From Gracilibacillus lacisalsi DSM 19029 (GTDB lineage: Bacteria > Bacillota > Bacilli > Bacillales > Amphibacillaceae), in contig NZ_KB898682.1 of assembly GCF_000377765.1 (NCBI RefSeq), forward strand, positions 1-64,000: DNA of 64,000 nt. The letters are read 5' to 3'. How positions within the stretch are numbered: position 1 is the stretch's first letter; each line of letters opens with the position of its first letter. A model generated the notes under the pieces. The model saw only the letters and a program-made list of their open reading frames with translations, had not been told where the DNA came from and ran no database searches. Position numbers and translations under genes: made by a program. Below are positions 19,133-27,687 of this stretch, piece after piece.

Positions 19133-19669
19133 ATGGAAAAAAGATGGTATGTCGTGCATACTTATTCAGGTTATGAAAACAAAGTAAAAACCAATCTAGA
19201 AAAGCGATTAGAATCTATGGGGATGGAAGATAAGATTTTCCGTGTATTAGTCCCAGAAGATGAAGAAACAGAAATCAAGAACGGAAAAAAGAAAGTAGCG
19301 AAAAAGAAAGTATTCCCAGGGTATGTGTTAGCGGAAATGGTCATGACAGATGACTCTTGGTATGTCGTTCGTAATACACCTGGTGTAACAGGTTTCGTAG
19401 GATCTGCAGGTTCAGGATCCAAACCGACACCACTGTTGGAAGAAGAAGTGGAAACCATCTTGAAGCGTATGGGTTATGATGAGCCTGTTACGGAAGTAGA
19501 CTTTGAAATGAAAGAAACGGTAGAAGTAATAGATGGTCCATTTAACGGCTTTTCTGGTTCTATTGAAAACATAGATTTAGATAAACAAAAAGTAAAAGTT
19601 CATGTTAATATGTTTGGAAGAGAAACGCCGGTTGAATTGGACTTTTCACAAGTTAAGAAGTTATCATAA
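19133..19669 (+). CDS. nusG: Transcription termination/antitermination factor NusG
   Basis: NusG binds RNA polymerase and controls pausing, and in bacilli favours pausing at TTNTTT motifs. The 178-aa protein has the NGN domain (WYVVHTYSGYENKV to TPGVTGFVGSAG) and a C-terminal KOW domain (VIDGPFNGFSGSIENID). The start MEKRWYVVHTYSG matches orthologues exactly at the N-terminus, so the distant ribosome binding site is not explained by a mis-chosen start. Confidence 0.97.
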   Translation: MEKRWYVVHTYSGYENKVKTNLEKRLESMGMEDKIFRVLVPEDEETEIKNGKKKVAKKKVFPGYVLAEMVMTDDSWYVVRNTPGVTGFVGSAGSGSKPTPLLEEEVETILKRMGYDEPVTEVDFEMKETVEVIDGPFNGFSGSIENIDLDKQKVKVHVNMFGRETPVELDFSQVKKLS

Positions 19670-19717
19670 GGAACTTCAAATATAAAAATATGGGAAAACC
19701 ACTTGCATTTTTGCTTA

Positions 19718-19723
19718 TATAAT
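19718..19723 (+). promoter_or_regulatory. -10 element upstream of rplK
   Basis: TATAAT in the context CTTATATAATG. TTGCAT at 19703-19708 is only nine bases away, so a proper -35 is not evident. Confidence 0.4.
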
Positions 19724-19784
19724 GCTAAAATTCTTATGTTCTTTATGCCTCGAGTATAAGGTTATTTTTCGCATATGTAATCGA

Positions 19785-19811
19785 GTGGGAGGGCAAAAGC
19801 CCTATTACCAC
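19785..19811 (+). promoter_or_regulatory. L1-type operator in the rplK leader
   Basis: GTGG-G-AGGGC-AAAA-GCCCT-ATTA-CCAC: two short helices separated by an asymmetric internal loop. This resembles the L1 binding site on 23S rRNA and the L1 operator known upstream of rplK in other bacteria. L1 bound here would repress translation of rplK-rplA. Assignment is by pattern, not by search. Confidence 0.65.
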
Positions 19812-19837
19812 ATCACGGACTTAAGGAGGTGTGTCTC

Positions 19838-20263
19838 GTGGCTAAAAAAGTAGATTCAGTTGTAAAGCTACAAATTCCAGCAGGAAAAGCAAATCCCGCA
19901 CCACCAGTTGGGCCAGCTTTAGGTCAAGCAGGTATTAACATCATGGGATTCTGTAAAGAGTTTAACGCTCAAACCCAAGATCAAGCTGGTATGATTATTC
20001 CAGTAGAAATCACGGTATATGAAGACCGTTCATTTACATTTATTACGAAAACTCCACCAGCAGCAGTATTGCTTAAAAAAGCAGCTGGTATTGAAACTGC
20101 GTCAGGTGAACCAAATCGTAACAAAGTGGCAACACTTAACCGCGATAAGGTTAAAGAAATCGCAGAATTAAAAATGCCAGACTTAAATGCTGCTGATGTT
20201 GAAGCTGCAATGCGTATGGTCGAAGGTACTGCACGTAGTATGGGTATCGTTATCGAAGACTAA
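19838..20263 (+). CDS. rplK: 50S ribosomal protein L11
   Basis: L11 shapes the GTPase-associated centre with 23S helix 43/44 and supports RelA activation. The 141-aa length is exact for the family. The proline-rich [20 protein letters not shown] (N-domain, thiostrepton site) and the RNA-binding C-domain ending [17 protein letters not shown] are intact. The GTG at 19838 (MAKKVDS) is used; the GTG at 19829 overlaps AAGGAGGT. Confidence 0.97.
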   Translation: MAKKVDSVVKLQIPAGKANPAPPVGPALGQAGINIMGFCKEFNAQTQDQAGMIIPVEITVYEDRSFTFITKTPPAAVLLKKAAGIETASGEPNRNKVATLNRDKVKEIAELKMPDLNAADVEAAMRMVEGTARSMGIVIED

Positions 20264-20281
20264 TCTCACAGCGTTGTACAA

Positions 20282-20384
20282 AAGCGGAAGGTTGCGGTAG
20301 TGGAGAATGCTTCATCAACCGCAACCTTTATCTTTGAGGTTTAGTTAGCAACGGATGTCGCGTTCGAATCTAACTTTTCCGCTT
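20282..20384 (+). ncRNA. Three-helix RNA structure between rplK and rplA
   Basis: An outer 8-bp helix AAGCGGAA (20282-20289) / TTCCGCTT (20377-20384) closes over two inner arms. Arm one is GGTTGCGGT (20290-20298) / ACCGCAACC (20318-20326). Arm two is AGTTAG (20343-20348) / CTAACT (20370-20375), extended by AACG (20350-20353) / CGTT (20361-20364). All listed pairs are Watson-Crick. Without a U-tract it is not a terminator; regulation or processing of rplA mRNA is plausible. Confidence 0.6.
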
Positions 20385-20434
20385 AAGTAAGTGGGAGGTA
20401 TAACCGTTAAAACCACAGAAGGAGGAAATTAAAA

Positions 20435-21130
20435 ATGGCAAAGAAAACAAAAAAGCAACAAGAAGCATTAAAGCTTGTTGACCGTACAAAAACGTACGAT
20501 GCAAAAGAAGCGTTGGAATTAGTACAAAAAGCTTCTACAGCAAATTTTGACGAAACAGTTGAAGCTGCATTCCGTCTTGGGGTAGATCCTAAGAAAGCAG
20601 ATCAACAAATCCGTGGAGCAATGGTGCTACCACACGGAACAGGTAAAACACAAACAGTACTTGTATTTGCAAAAGGGGATAAAGCAAAAGAAGCGGAAGC
20701 TGCTGGCGCTGATTATGTAGGAGATCAAGAATTAATCAACAAAATCAACCAAGGTTGGTTCGAGTTTGATGTAGTTGTAGCAACTCCTGATATGATGGCA
20801 GAAGTAGGTAAGCTAGGTCGTGTATTAGGACCAAAAGGACTTATGCCAAACCCTAAAACAGGAACAGTTACTTTCGAAGTAGAAAAAGCTGTTAATGAAA
20901 TCAAAGCAGGTAAAGTAGAGTACCGTGTAGATAAACAATCAAATATTCATGTACCAATTGGTAAAGTATCATTTGATCTTGACAAGCTTGTTGACAACTT
21001 TAATGCTTTAGCAGATACAGTTGTAAAAGCAAAACCACAAGCTGCCAAAGGTACGTATATTCGTAACGTAGCCGTTTCGTCTACAATGGGACCTGGCGTT
21101 AAAGTAGATTCATCAAATTTCGCTAAATAA
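20435..21130 (+). CDS. rplA: 50S ribosomal protein L1
   Basis: L1 forms the mobile stalk at the E-site and, in many bacteria, represses its own operon. The 231-aa protein has the conserved domain-II signature [22 protein letters not shown] (seen in two pieces) and the domain-I closing strand [12 protein letters not shown]. Ribosome binding site AGGAGG at 20421-20426. The leader structure at 20282-20384 lies between it and rplK. Confidence 0.97.
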   Translation: MAKKTKKQQEALKLVDRTKTYDAKEALELVQKASTANFDETVEAAFRLGVDPKKADQQIRGAMVLPHGTGKTQTVLVFAKGDKAKEAEAAGADYVGDQELINKINQGWFEFDVVVATPDMMAEVGKLGRVLGPKGLMPNPKTGTVTFEVEKAVNEIKAGKVEYRVDKQSNIHVPIGKVSFDLDKLVDNFNALADTVVKAKPQAAKGTYIRNVAVSSTMGPGVKVDSSNFAK

Positions 21131-21135
21131 TTTGC

Positions 21136-21164
21136 TTGACTTTTGCTCAAAGTTTTTATATAAT
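21136..21164 (+). promoter_or_regulatory. Sigma-A-type promoter of rplJL
   Basis: TTGACT (21136-21141), 17-base spacer, TATAAT (21159-21164). Confidence 0.8.
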
Positions 21165-21204
21165 TCTTAAGGGTCAAGTTGACTACTTTTAAAAATAAAT
21201 GAAT

Positions 21205-21350
21205 AACATTATACCGTAGACAGTAGGTGCTGTTAAGCTTAATTTCCTACCGAGGTGTGTCTGAATAAATGGCAGAAATCCTTTTTATAAGGGATCCTGT
21301 GTGCAGTCATAAACCTCCATGTCTACAAAGATATGGAGGTTTTCGTTTTA
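21205..21350 (+). ncRNA. L10 ribosomal protein leader
   Basis: The long leader upstream of rplJ contains the GTAGGTGCTGTTAAGC and CCTACCGAGGTGTGTCTG segments typical of the L10(L12)4 binding leader. It ends in a terminator-like hairpin AACCTCCAT (21312-21320) / ATGGAGGTT (21333-21341) followed by TTCGTTTT. L10 in complex with L7/L12 is known to bind this RNA class and repress rplJL. Confidence 0.85.
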
Positions 21351-21389
21351 TACGGGCGGTATAATGATCGCGTTCTAGGAGGTGGAATC

Positions 21390-21890
21390 ATGTCAAAGGT
21401 GATTGAACAAAAGAAACAAGTTGTTTCTGAAATTGCAGAAAAACTTCGTGACAGCCAATCAACGATCCTTGTAGACTACAGAGGTCTTGATGTAGCAGAA
21501 GTTACGGAATTACGTTCACAACTACGTGAAGCTGGCGTGGAATTCAAAGTGTACAAAAACACAATGACTCGTCGTGCGGCAGAAGAAGCTGAACTTACAG
21601 ATTTAAATGATGTTTTAGTAGGTCCTACTGCTATCGCGTTCAGTAAAGATGATGTTGTGGCTCCGGCTAAAGTTTTAAATAACTTTGCGAAAGAGCATGA
21701 AGCATTAGAAATTAAAGGTGGCGTGGTTGAAGGATCTGTAGCATCACTTGAGCAAATCAAAGAACTTGCAGATCTTCCAAATTACGAAGGAATGCTTTCT
21801 ATGCTACTCAGCGTACTACAAGCACCAGTACGAAACTTTGCATATGCAACAAAAGCTGTTGCAGAGCAAAAAGAAGAGCAAGGTGCGTAA
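21390..21890 (+). CDS. rplJ: 50S ribosomal protein L10
   Basis: L10 anchors L7/L12 dimers at the stalk base. From ATG 21390 the protein is 166 aa, the standard size, starting [19 protein letters not shown], with the rRNA-binding domain ([26 protein letters not shown]) and a C-terminal helix for L12. An in-frame upstream start at 21333 lies inside the leader hairpin and is rejected. AGGAGG stands eight bases before the chosen ATG. Confidence 0.97.
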   Translation: MSKVIEQKKQVVSEIAEKLRDSQSTILVDYRGLDVAEVTELRSQLREAGVEFKVYKNTMTRRAAEEAELTDLNDVLVGPTAIAFSKDDVVAPAKVLNNFAKEHEALEIKGGVVEGSVASLEQIKELADLPNYEGMLSMLLSVLQAPVRNFAYATKAVAEQKEEQGA

Positions 21891-21953
21891 GGGTTTCTTA
21901 TCAGAAGACAAAATATGTTCGTCAATATAAAATAAAATTAGGAGGAATTGAAC

Positions 21954-22319
21954 ATGTCTAAAGAACAAATTATTGAAGCAATTAAAGAAATGTCCGTTCT
22001 TGAATTAAACGACTTAGTAAAAGCAATCGAAGAAGAATTTGGAGTAACTGCAGCAGCTCCTGTAGCAGTAGCAGGTGGAGCAGCAGGCGGAGAAGCAGCA
22101 GAAGAACAAACTGAATTTGATGTAGTACTTGAAAGTGCTGGATCTTCTAAAATTAAAGTTGTTAAAGCTGTTCGTGAAATCACTGGTCTTGGACTTAAAG
22201 ATGCTAAAGACCTTGTAGATAACGCACCTGGAGCAATCAAAGAGGGCGTTGACAAAGAAGAAGCTGAAGAAATGAAATCTAAGCTAGAAGAAGCTGGAGC
22301 AACAGTAGAATTAAAATAA
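21954..22319 (+). CDS. rplL: 50S ribosomal protein L7/L12
   Basis: The multicopy stalk protein that recruits translational GTPases. It is 121 aa from ATG 21954. The N-terminal dimerisation helix ([21 protein letters not shown]), Ala/Gly-rich hinge (around residues 37-50) and C-terminal domain ([20 protein letters not shown]) are clear. AGGAGG (21940-21945) fits this ATG; the in-frame TTG at 21948 is too close to it. Confidence 0.97.
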   Translation: MSKEQIIEAIKEMSVLELNDLVKAIEEEFGVTAAAPVAVAGGAAGGEAAEEQTEFDVVLESAGSSKIKVVKAVREITGLGLKDAKDLVDNAPGAIKEGVDKEEAEEMKSKLEEAGATVELK

Positions 22320-22330
22320 GTAAGAAACAC

Positions 22331-22366
22331 AGAAAAGCTCGCTATGCACAATGGCGAGCTTTTCTT
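22331..22366 (+). terminator. Intrinsic terminator after rplL
   Basis: AGAAAAGCTCGC, loop, GCGAGCTTTTCTTT: 12-bp stem with T-rich end. Confidence 0.92.
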
Positions 22367-22404
22367 TACAAATAGGAAATTTTAACAATCGTCATATAAA
22401 ACAT

Positions 22405-22938
22405 ATACTGCGAAGTAACGAGGACAAGAATTTGCTCTCTTCCCTGACTGCATTTTGATGAGTGATTACATGCGCTCCGGCAAGATACTTCGCTTTCCAC
22501 GGGCGCGGCCTTAGCCAGGGAACTACTTGGAATTATCTTCTTTGCTCCCTTGCACCGAGGAAGCCACTTCGAAGCGTTACTAGAAGACGCAGGTGCATCA
22601 CGGGGTCTTCGGCTCGCGCTGTTCCCGTAGGAGTCTACGTATCTTGCCTCCGCTTTGCGTAATGTTCTAATTATAGAAAGAAGTAATACACAAGAATTGG
22701 TTTCTGAGTATATCTCCTCTTATACAGCTAGAATCATCTACATAGTGGAGGCAGAATACGGAGGCTCCTGTGGGACAGCGAGAGCTGAAGATCCACTTGG
22801 TGAAGTGCTTTTCTTCACCAAGTTAGCTGAAGCCGAGCCCACGGAAAGCGCAGTATTCTGCCGGAGCGCATGTGAGCACTCATCATTAATCAGGATGGGA
22901 GAAAGCCTCGCTTTTCACCTTTCATTACTTCGCAGTAT
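22405..22938 (+). repeat. Foldback repeat family 1, copy B
   Basis: A 534-base unit with perfect 14-bp terminal inverted repeats, ATACTGCGAAGTAA (22405-22418) and TTACTTCGCAGTAT (22925-22938). It has the same internal order as copy A: GCTCCGGCAAGATACTTCGC, a middle segment, then CTCCTGTGGGA, AAGATCCACTTGGTGAAG, a loop, CTTCACCAAGTTAGCTGAAG, CCCACGGAAAGCG. It lies between the rplL terminator and the methyltransferase gene. Two open frames inside it are artefacts of its GC-rich palindromes. Confidence 0.88.
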
Positions 22939-22983
22939 GTATCTATAGGGAATTAGATTTAACAATGGAAAGTGGGTGTGGAA

Positions 22984-23577
22984 ATGGATCAGTATTTTTC
23001 GCAGTCTCCTGATGTTGCTAGTGATCCGCAAACGTGGCAATATCTATTAAGAGGAAAGAAGTTCACTTTTACTACAGATAACGGCGTTTTTTCTAAGAAT
23101 GAAGTTGATTTCGGCTCTCGTGTTTTGATTGAAGCTTTTCGTGTACCAGATATAGATGGTCCGTTACTAGACTTAGGTTGTGGTTATGGACCTATTAGTA
23201 TTGCTTTGGCTGCATTCCTTCCTGAACGTTCTGTTGTTGGAGTAGATGTTAACGAAAGAGCTTTATCATTAGCGGAAAAAAATGCGAAACAAAATAAAAT
23301 CGCCAATGTATCCTTTAAAGAGAGTGATATATTATCTAATGTAACGGGCCAATCATTTGCCGCCATTTTAACCAACCCACCGATCAGAGCAGGTAAACAA
23401 ATTGTACACAAGATGTTTGAAGAAGCAAGAGAAGCTTTGTTACCAAATGGCGAACTTTGGGTTGTTATTCAGAAAAAGCAAGGAGCACCTTCGGCTAAGA
23501 AGAAACTAACAGAATTATTTGAAGAGGTAGAAGTAGTAAAGAAGGAAAAAGGATACTTTATTTTCTGTGCAAAATAA
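22984..23577 (+). CDS. ybxB: RsmC-like class I SAM methyltransferase (YbxB)
   Basis: The 197-aa protein is the short, single-domain relative of 16S rRNA m2G methyltransferase RsmC. SAM motif I is LLDLGCGYGPISIALA around residues 60-75, and the catalytic motif is TNPPIRAG. KNEVDFGSRVLIEAF is the family signature ahead of the fold. RNA substrate in bacilli is inferred. I prefer ATG 22984 by alignment to the known N-terminus; a GTG at 22972 gives four extra residues and neither start has a strong ribosome binding site. Conserved position before rpoB. Confidence 0.85.
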   Translation: MDQYFSQSPDVASDPQTWQYLLRGKKFTFTTDNGVFSKNEVDFGSRVLIEAFRVPDIDGPLLDLGCGYGPISIALAAFLPERSVVGVDVNERALSLAEKNAKQNKIANVSFKESDILSNVTGQSFAAILTNPPIRAGKQIVHKMFEEAREALLPNGELWVVIQKKQGAPSAKKKLTELFEEVEVVKKEKGYFIFCAK

Positions 23578-23578
23578 T

Positions 23579-23607
23579 TTGACTCTGTTAGGTGTTTGTG
23601 GTAATAT
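23579..23607 (+). promoter_or_regulatory. Candidate promoter of rpoBC
   Basis: TTGACT (23579-23584), 17-base spacer, TAATAT (23602-23607), beginning at the stop of the preceding gene. Confidence 0.55.
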
Positions 23608-24040
23608 TGAAAAATGCCAATAGGACGGAAGGTTTGTCAAGTGAAAATGTTGGAAAAATGTATATTTTTTAAAAAATAGGCAAAACTATTCAACATGAGA
23701 CTTTTGTAACTTGGCATCTTTGTTGTTACTATTAAACGGCTATTAGCTAATAGAGATTGTCTACTTAACCTTTTAGAAATCCTTTTATTATTTTCCACAG
23801 AACTATTAGTAATTGAATAACATTTGCTTATCGCAAATGTCTATATAAAGCTTGTGTCCTATAAAGATCACAGGTTTGTTCGGTATGCTAACCGGACGAG
23901 TGTTTAACACTTACTAAATTTATACGATCTATAGAAAAATGTCAAATGCCTATAGTAAGTTATGTATAAATAGTAAGTGTGGTTTCATTTGTGCTATTTT
24001 TATAGCAACTATCTTTAATATTGATCGAGGGGTGAATCAG
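23608..24040 (+). other. Long structured leader of rpoB
   Basis: About 430 non-coding bases with several hairpins: ACATTTGC / GCAAATGT (23820-23840), GTTCGGT / ACCGGAC (near 23878-23897), AGTGTT / AACACT just after it, and GCTAT / ATAGC (near 23993-24006). None has a U-tract. An open frame continues upstream from rpoB to 23939, but it does not match RpoB N-termini. Confidence 0.5.
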
Positions 24041-27000
24041 TTGACAGGTCAACTAGTTCAATACGGACGACACCGCCAACGCAGAAGTTATGCGCGTATC
24101 AGCGAGGTATTAGAATTACCAAATTTAATTGAGATTCAAACTGCATCCTATCAATGGTTCTTAGATGAGGGCTTAAGAGAAATGTTCCAGGATATTTCTC
24201 CAATCGAGGATTTTGCCGGCAATTTGTCACTAGAATTTGTTGATTACAGCCTTGGAGAACCAAAGTATCCAGTCGATGAATCCAAAGAAAGAGACGTAAC
24301 ATACAACGCTCCTCTTCGAGTAAAGGTTCGTTTATTGAATAACGAAACAGGTGAAGTGAAAGAGCAAGAAGTCTTTATGGGTGATTTCCCATTAATGACT
24401 GAAACAGGTACTTTTATTATTAATGGTGCAGAGCGTGTTATTGTTTCACAGCTTGTTCGTTCACCTAGCGTTTATTTTAACGAAAAAATTGATAAGAATG
24501 GAAAACGTGGTTATGGCGCTACTGTTATCCCAAATAGAGGTGCTTGGTTAGAATTTGAAACAGACGCAAAAGATGTTGTACACGTACGAATTGACCGTAC
24601 TAGAAAATTACCTATTACGGTATTACTTAGAGCGTTAGGTTTCGGTGATGACCAAGAAATTTTAGATTTATTTGGCGAAAATGAGTATTTAAAGAATACG
24701 TTGGAAAAGGACAACACAGAAACAAGTGAAAAGGCATTATTAGAAATTTATGAACGCCTTCGTCCTGGAGAACCGCCAACAGTAGAAAATGCTAAAAGTT
24801 TATTGGTTTCCAGATTTTTTGATCCAAAAAGATATGATTTAGCACATGTTGGTCGTTATAAAATAAATAAAAAATTGCATTTGAAAAATCGTTTGTTTAA
24901 CCAAATCCTTGCAGAGCCACTAGTGGATCCGGAAACGGGTGAAGTGATTGCTAACAGAGGAGATAAGTTAGATAGACGCTTGTTAGATAAAATATTACCA
25001 ATACTAGACTCTGACGAAAATCGTTTCGGTGAGAGAGTGCTAGAGCCAAATGAAGGTGTATTAGAGGATCCAATTCGTGTCCAATCGATTAAGATTATGG
25101 ATCCAACTGATCCTGAAGGGGAAAGAACATTAACTGTATTAGGCAATTGTAATGTAGATGACGGTATTAAAAACATTACACCAGCTGACATTCTTTCTGC
25201 AATCAGTTATTTCTTTAACATCTTACATCAGGTTGGAGATACCGACGATATTGACCACTTAGGAAATCGTCGTCTTCGTTCAGTTGGAGAGTTACTACAA
25301 AATCAATTTAGAATCGGTCTGTCACGTATGGAGCGTGTGGTTCGTGAGAGAATGTCTATTCAGGACACATCTTCCATCACTCCACAACAGTTAATCAATA
25401 TACGCCCTGTCATTGCATCTATCAAAGAGTTCTTTGGTAGTTCACAGTTATCTCAATTTATGGATCAAACGAACCCGTTAGCAGAGTTAACGCATAAAAG
25501 ACGTTTATCTGCATTAGGACCAGGTGGTCTGACTCGTGAACGAGCAGGGTTTGAAGTGCGTGACGTTCACTATTCTCACTATGGTCGTATGTGTCCGATC
25601 GAGACACCTGAGGGACCAAACATTGGGTTAATCAACTCCTTATCATCTTATGCGAAAGTCAATAAATTTGGTTTTATCGAAACGCCTTATCGTAGAGTTG
25701 ACCCTGAAACAGGTCAAGTTACTAACCAAATGGACTACTTAACGGCGGATGAGGAAGATAACTACGTCGTTGCACAGGCGAATGCTAAGTTGAATGAAGA
25801 TGGCACATTTACTGATGAGGAAGTAATTGCAAGGTTCCGTGGTGAAAACACGATTGTTAAACGTGAAAAATTAGACTATATGGACGTTTCGCCTAAGCAG
25901 GTTGTATCTGCTGCGACAGCATGTATTCCGTTCTTGGAAAACGATGACTCAAACCGTGCATTAATGGGAGCAAACATGCAGCGTCAAGCAGTACCACTTA
26001 TGCAGCCTAAATCACCGATTGTTGGTACAGGAATGGAATATGTATCAGGGAAAGACTCTGGTGCAGCCGTAATTTGTAAGCATGAAGGTGTTGTAGAACG
26101 AGTAGAGGCGAAAGAAGTTCTGGTTCGTCGAATTACAGAAGTAGATGGAAAAGAAGTTGAAGGTGACCTAGACCGTTACCGTCTACAGAAATTTATTCGT
26201 TCCAACCAAGGTACTTGTTACAACCAACGTCCTATCGTATCTAAAGGTGACCGCGTGACCAAAGGTGAAATTTTAGCTGATGGTCCTTCTATGGAAAAAG
26301 GTGAACTAGCACTTGGTCAAAACGTGCTTGTAGGCTTTATGACATGGGAAGGTTATAACTACGAGGATGCGATCATTATGAGTGAGCGCCTGGTAAAAGA
26401 CGACGTCTATACGTCCATTCACATTGAAGAATATGAATCAGAAGCACGTGACACGAAATTAGGACCTGAAGAAATCACACGTGACATCCCTAACGTAGGA
26501 GAAGATGCATTACGTGACTTAGATGAACGAGGCATTATCCGTGTAGGTGCTGAAGTAGAAGACGGTGACTTATTAGTTGGTAAAGTTACACCTAAAGGGG
26601 TAACGGAATTATCAGCCGAAGAACGTTTGTTACACGCTATTTTCGGTGAGAAAGCACGAGAAGTTCGTGATACATCACTTCGAGTACCTCACGGTGCAGG
26701 TGGCATTGTACTAGATGTTAAAATCTTCAATCGTGCGGATGGTGATGAATTACCACCAGGTGTAAACCAGTTAGTCCGTGTATATATCGTTCAAAAACGT
26801 AAGATTCACGAAGGGGATAAAATGGCTGGTCGTCACGGTAATAAAGGTGTTATCTCGAAAATTTTACCAGAAGAAGATATGCCATTCTTACCAGACGGAA
26901 CGCCGATCGATATCATGTTAAACCCATTAGGGGTACCATCTCGTATGAACATCGGGCAAGTACTTGAACTGCACTTAGGTATGGCAGCGAGACAACTAGG

Positions 27001-27583
27001 TATTCACGTTGCATCACCAGTATTTGATGGTGCGCGCGAAGAAGATGTTTGGGAGACTTTAGAAGAAGCTGGTCTACCAAGAGATGCGAAAACAATCCTT
27101 TATGATGGACGTACAGGTGAACCGTTTGATAACCGTGTATCTGTTGGTGTAATGTATATGATCAAGCTAGCACACATGGTAGATGATAAGTTGCACGCTC
27201 GTTCAACAGGTCCATATTCACTTGTTACGCAACAACCACTAGGTGGTAAAGCACAATTTGGTGGTCAGCGTTTCGGTGAGATGGAGGTATGGGCATTAGA
27301 AGCCTATGGTGCAGCCTATACACTACAAGAAATCCTAACGGTTAAATCAGATGATACAGTAGGTCGTGTGAAAACATATGAAGCGATCGTTAAAGGCGAT
27401 AATGTTCCTGAACCAGGAATTCCAGAGTCATTTAAAGTACTGATTAAGGAATTACAAAGTCTAGGTATGGATGTAAAGATGTTATCTGGAGATGAGCAGG
27501 AAATCGAACTTCGTGATGACGAAGAAGATGATAATCAATCAGCAGATAACTTTAACCTAGAAATTGAAGAAACTACTAGTTAA
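24041..27583 (+). CDS. rpoB: RNA polymerase beta subunit RpoB
   Basis: The 1180-aa catalytic beta subunit. The TTG start at 24041 ([20 protein letters not shown]) matches bacillar RpoB and has GAGGGGTG upstream. The rifampicin pocket reads [20 protein letters not shown] then [10 protein letters not shown], all residues of a sensitive enzyme. Later motifs [32 protein letters not shown] (active-site lysines) and the C-terminal clamp [20 protein letters not shown] are intact. The acidic tail [12 protein letters not shown] is the expected Gram-positive extension. Confidence 0.98.
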   Translation: MTGQLVQYGRHRQRRSYARISEVLELPNLIEIQTASYQWFLDEGLREMFQDISPIEDFAGNLSLEFVDYSLGEPKYPVDESKERDVTYNAPLRVKVRLLNNETGEVKEQEVFMGDFPLMTETGTFIINGAERVIVSQLVRSPSVYFNEKIDKNGKRGYGATVIPNRGAWLEFETDAKDVVHVRIDRTRKLPITVLLRALGFGDDQEILDLFGENEYLKNTLEKDNTETSEKALLEIYERLRPGEPPTVENAKSLLVSRFFDPKRYDLAHVGRYKINKKLHLKNRLFNQILAEPLVDPETGEVIANRGDKLDRRLLDKILPILDSDENRFGERVLEPNEGVLEDPIRVQSIKIMDPTDPEGERTLTVLGNCNVDDGIKNITPADILSAISYFFNILHQVGDTDDIDHLGNRRLRSVGELLQNQFRIGLSRMERVVRERMSIQDTSSITPQQLINIRPVIASIKEFFGSSQLSQFMDQTNPLAELTHKRRLSALGPGGLTRERAGFEVRDVHYSHYGRMCPIETPEGPNIGLINSLSSYAKVNKFGFIETPYRRVDPETGQVTNQMDYLTADEEDNYVVAQANAKLNEDGTFTDEEVIARFRGENTIVKREKLDYMDVSPKQVVSAATACIPFLENDDSNRALMGANMQRQAVPLMQPKSPIVGTGMEYVSGKDSGAAVICKHEGVVERVEAKEVLVRRITEVDGKEVEGDLDRYRLQKFIRSNQGTCYNQRPIVSKGDRVTKGEILADGPSMEKGELALGQNVLVGFMTWEGYNYEDAIIMSERLVKDDVYTSIHIEEYESEARDTKLGPEEITRDIPNVGEDALRDLDERGIIRVGAEVEDGDLLVGKVTPKGVTELSAEERLLHAIFGEKAREVRDTSLRVPHGAGGIVLDVKIFNRADGDELPPGVNQLVRVYIVQKRKIHEGDKMAGRHGNKGVISKILPEEDMPFLPDGTPIDIMLNPLGVPSRMNIGQVLELHLGMAARQLGIHVASPVFDGAREEDVWETLEEAGLPRDAKTILYDGRTGEPFDNRVSVGVMYMIKLAHMVDDKLHARSTGPYSLVTQQPLGGKAQFGGQRFGEMEVWALEAYGAAYTLQEILTVKSDDTVGRVKTYEAIVKGDNVPEPGIPESFKVLIKELQSLGMDVKMLSGDEQEIELRDDEEDDNQSADNFNLEIEETTS

Positions 27584-27594
27584 TGAAATATCAA

Positions 27595-27626
27595 ACCCGG
27601 TCATTCTTTCACCAGGCTGACCGGGT
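27595..27626 (+). other. Perfect hairpin between rpoB and rpoC
   Basis: ACCCGGTCA (27595-27603) pairs fully with TGACCGGGT (27618-27626) across a 14-base loop. No T-run follows, so a processing or pausing site is more likely than termination. Confidence 0.7.
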
Positions 27627-27687
27627 GAGAGGTGTCTATAAAGCTTAAAGTGAACGAAACCCAAAGACTAAAAGGGAGGTTAACCCC

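Noticed and set aside
22462-22948. Two plus-strand open frames in repeat copy B
   Set aside because: They lie within the foldback element, lack ribosome binding sites, and are broken in copy A.
23939-24040. N-terminal extension of RpoB
   Set aside because: The extra residues do not resemble RpoB, while the TTG at 24041 gives the exact family start with a good ribosome binding site.
24856-25191. Long minus-strand frame inside rpoB
   Set aside because: It is a shadow of a strongly conserved coding region and has no independent support.
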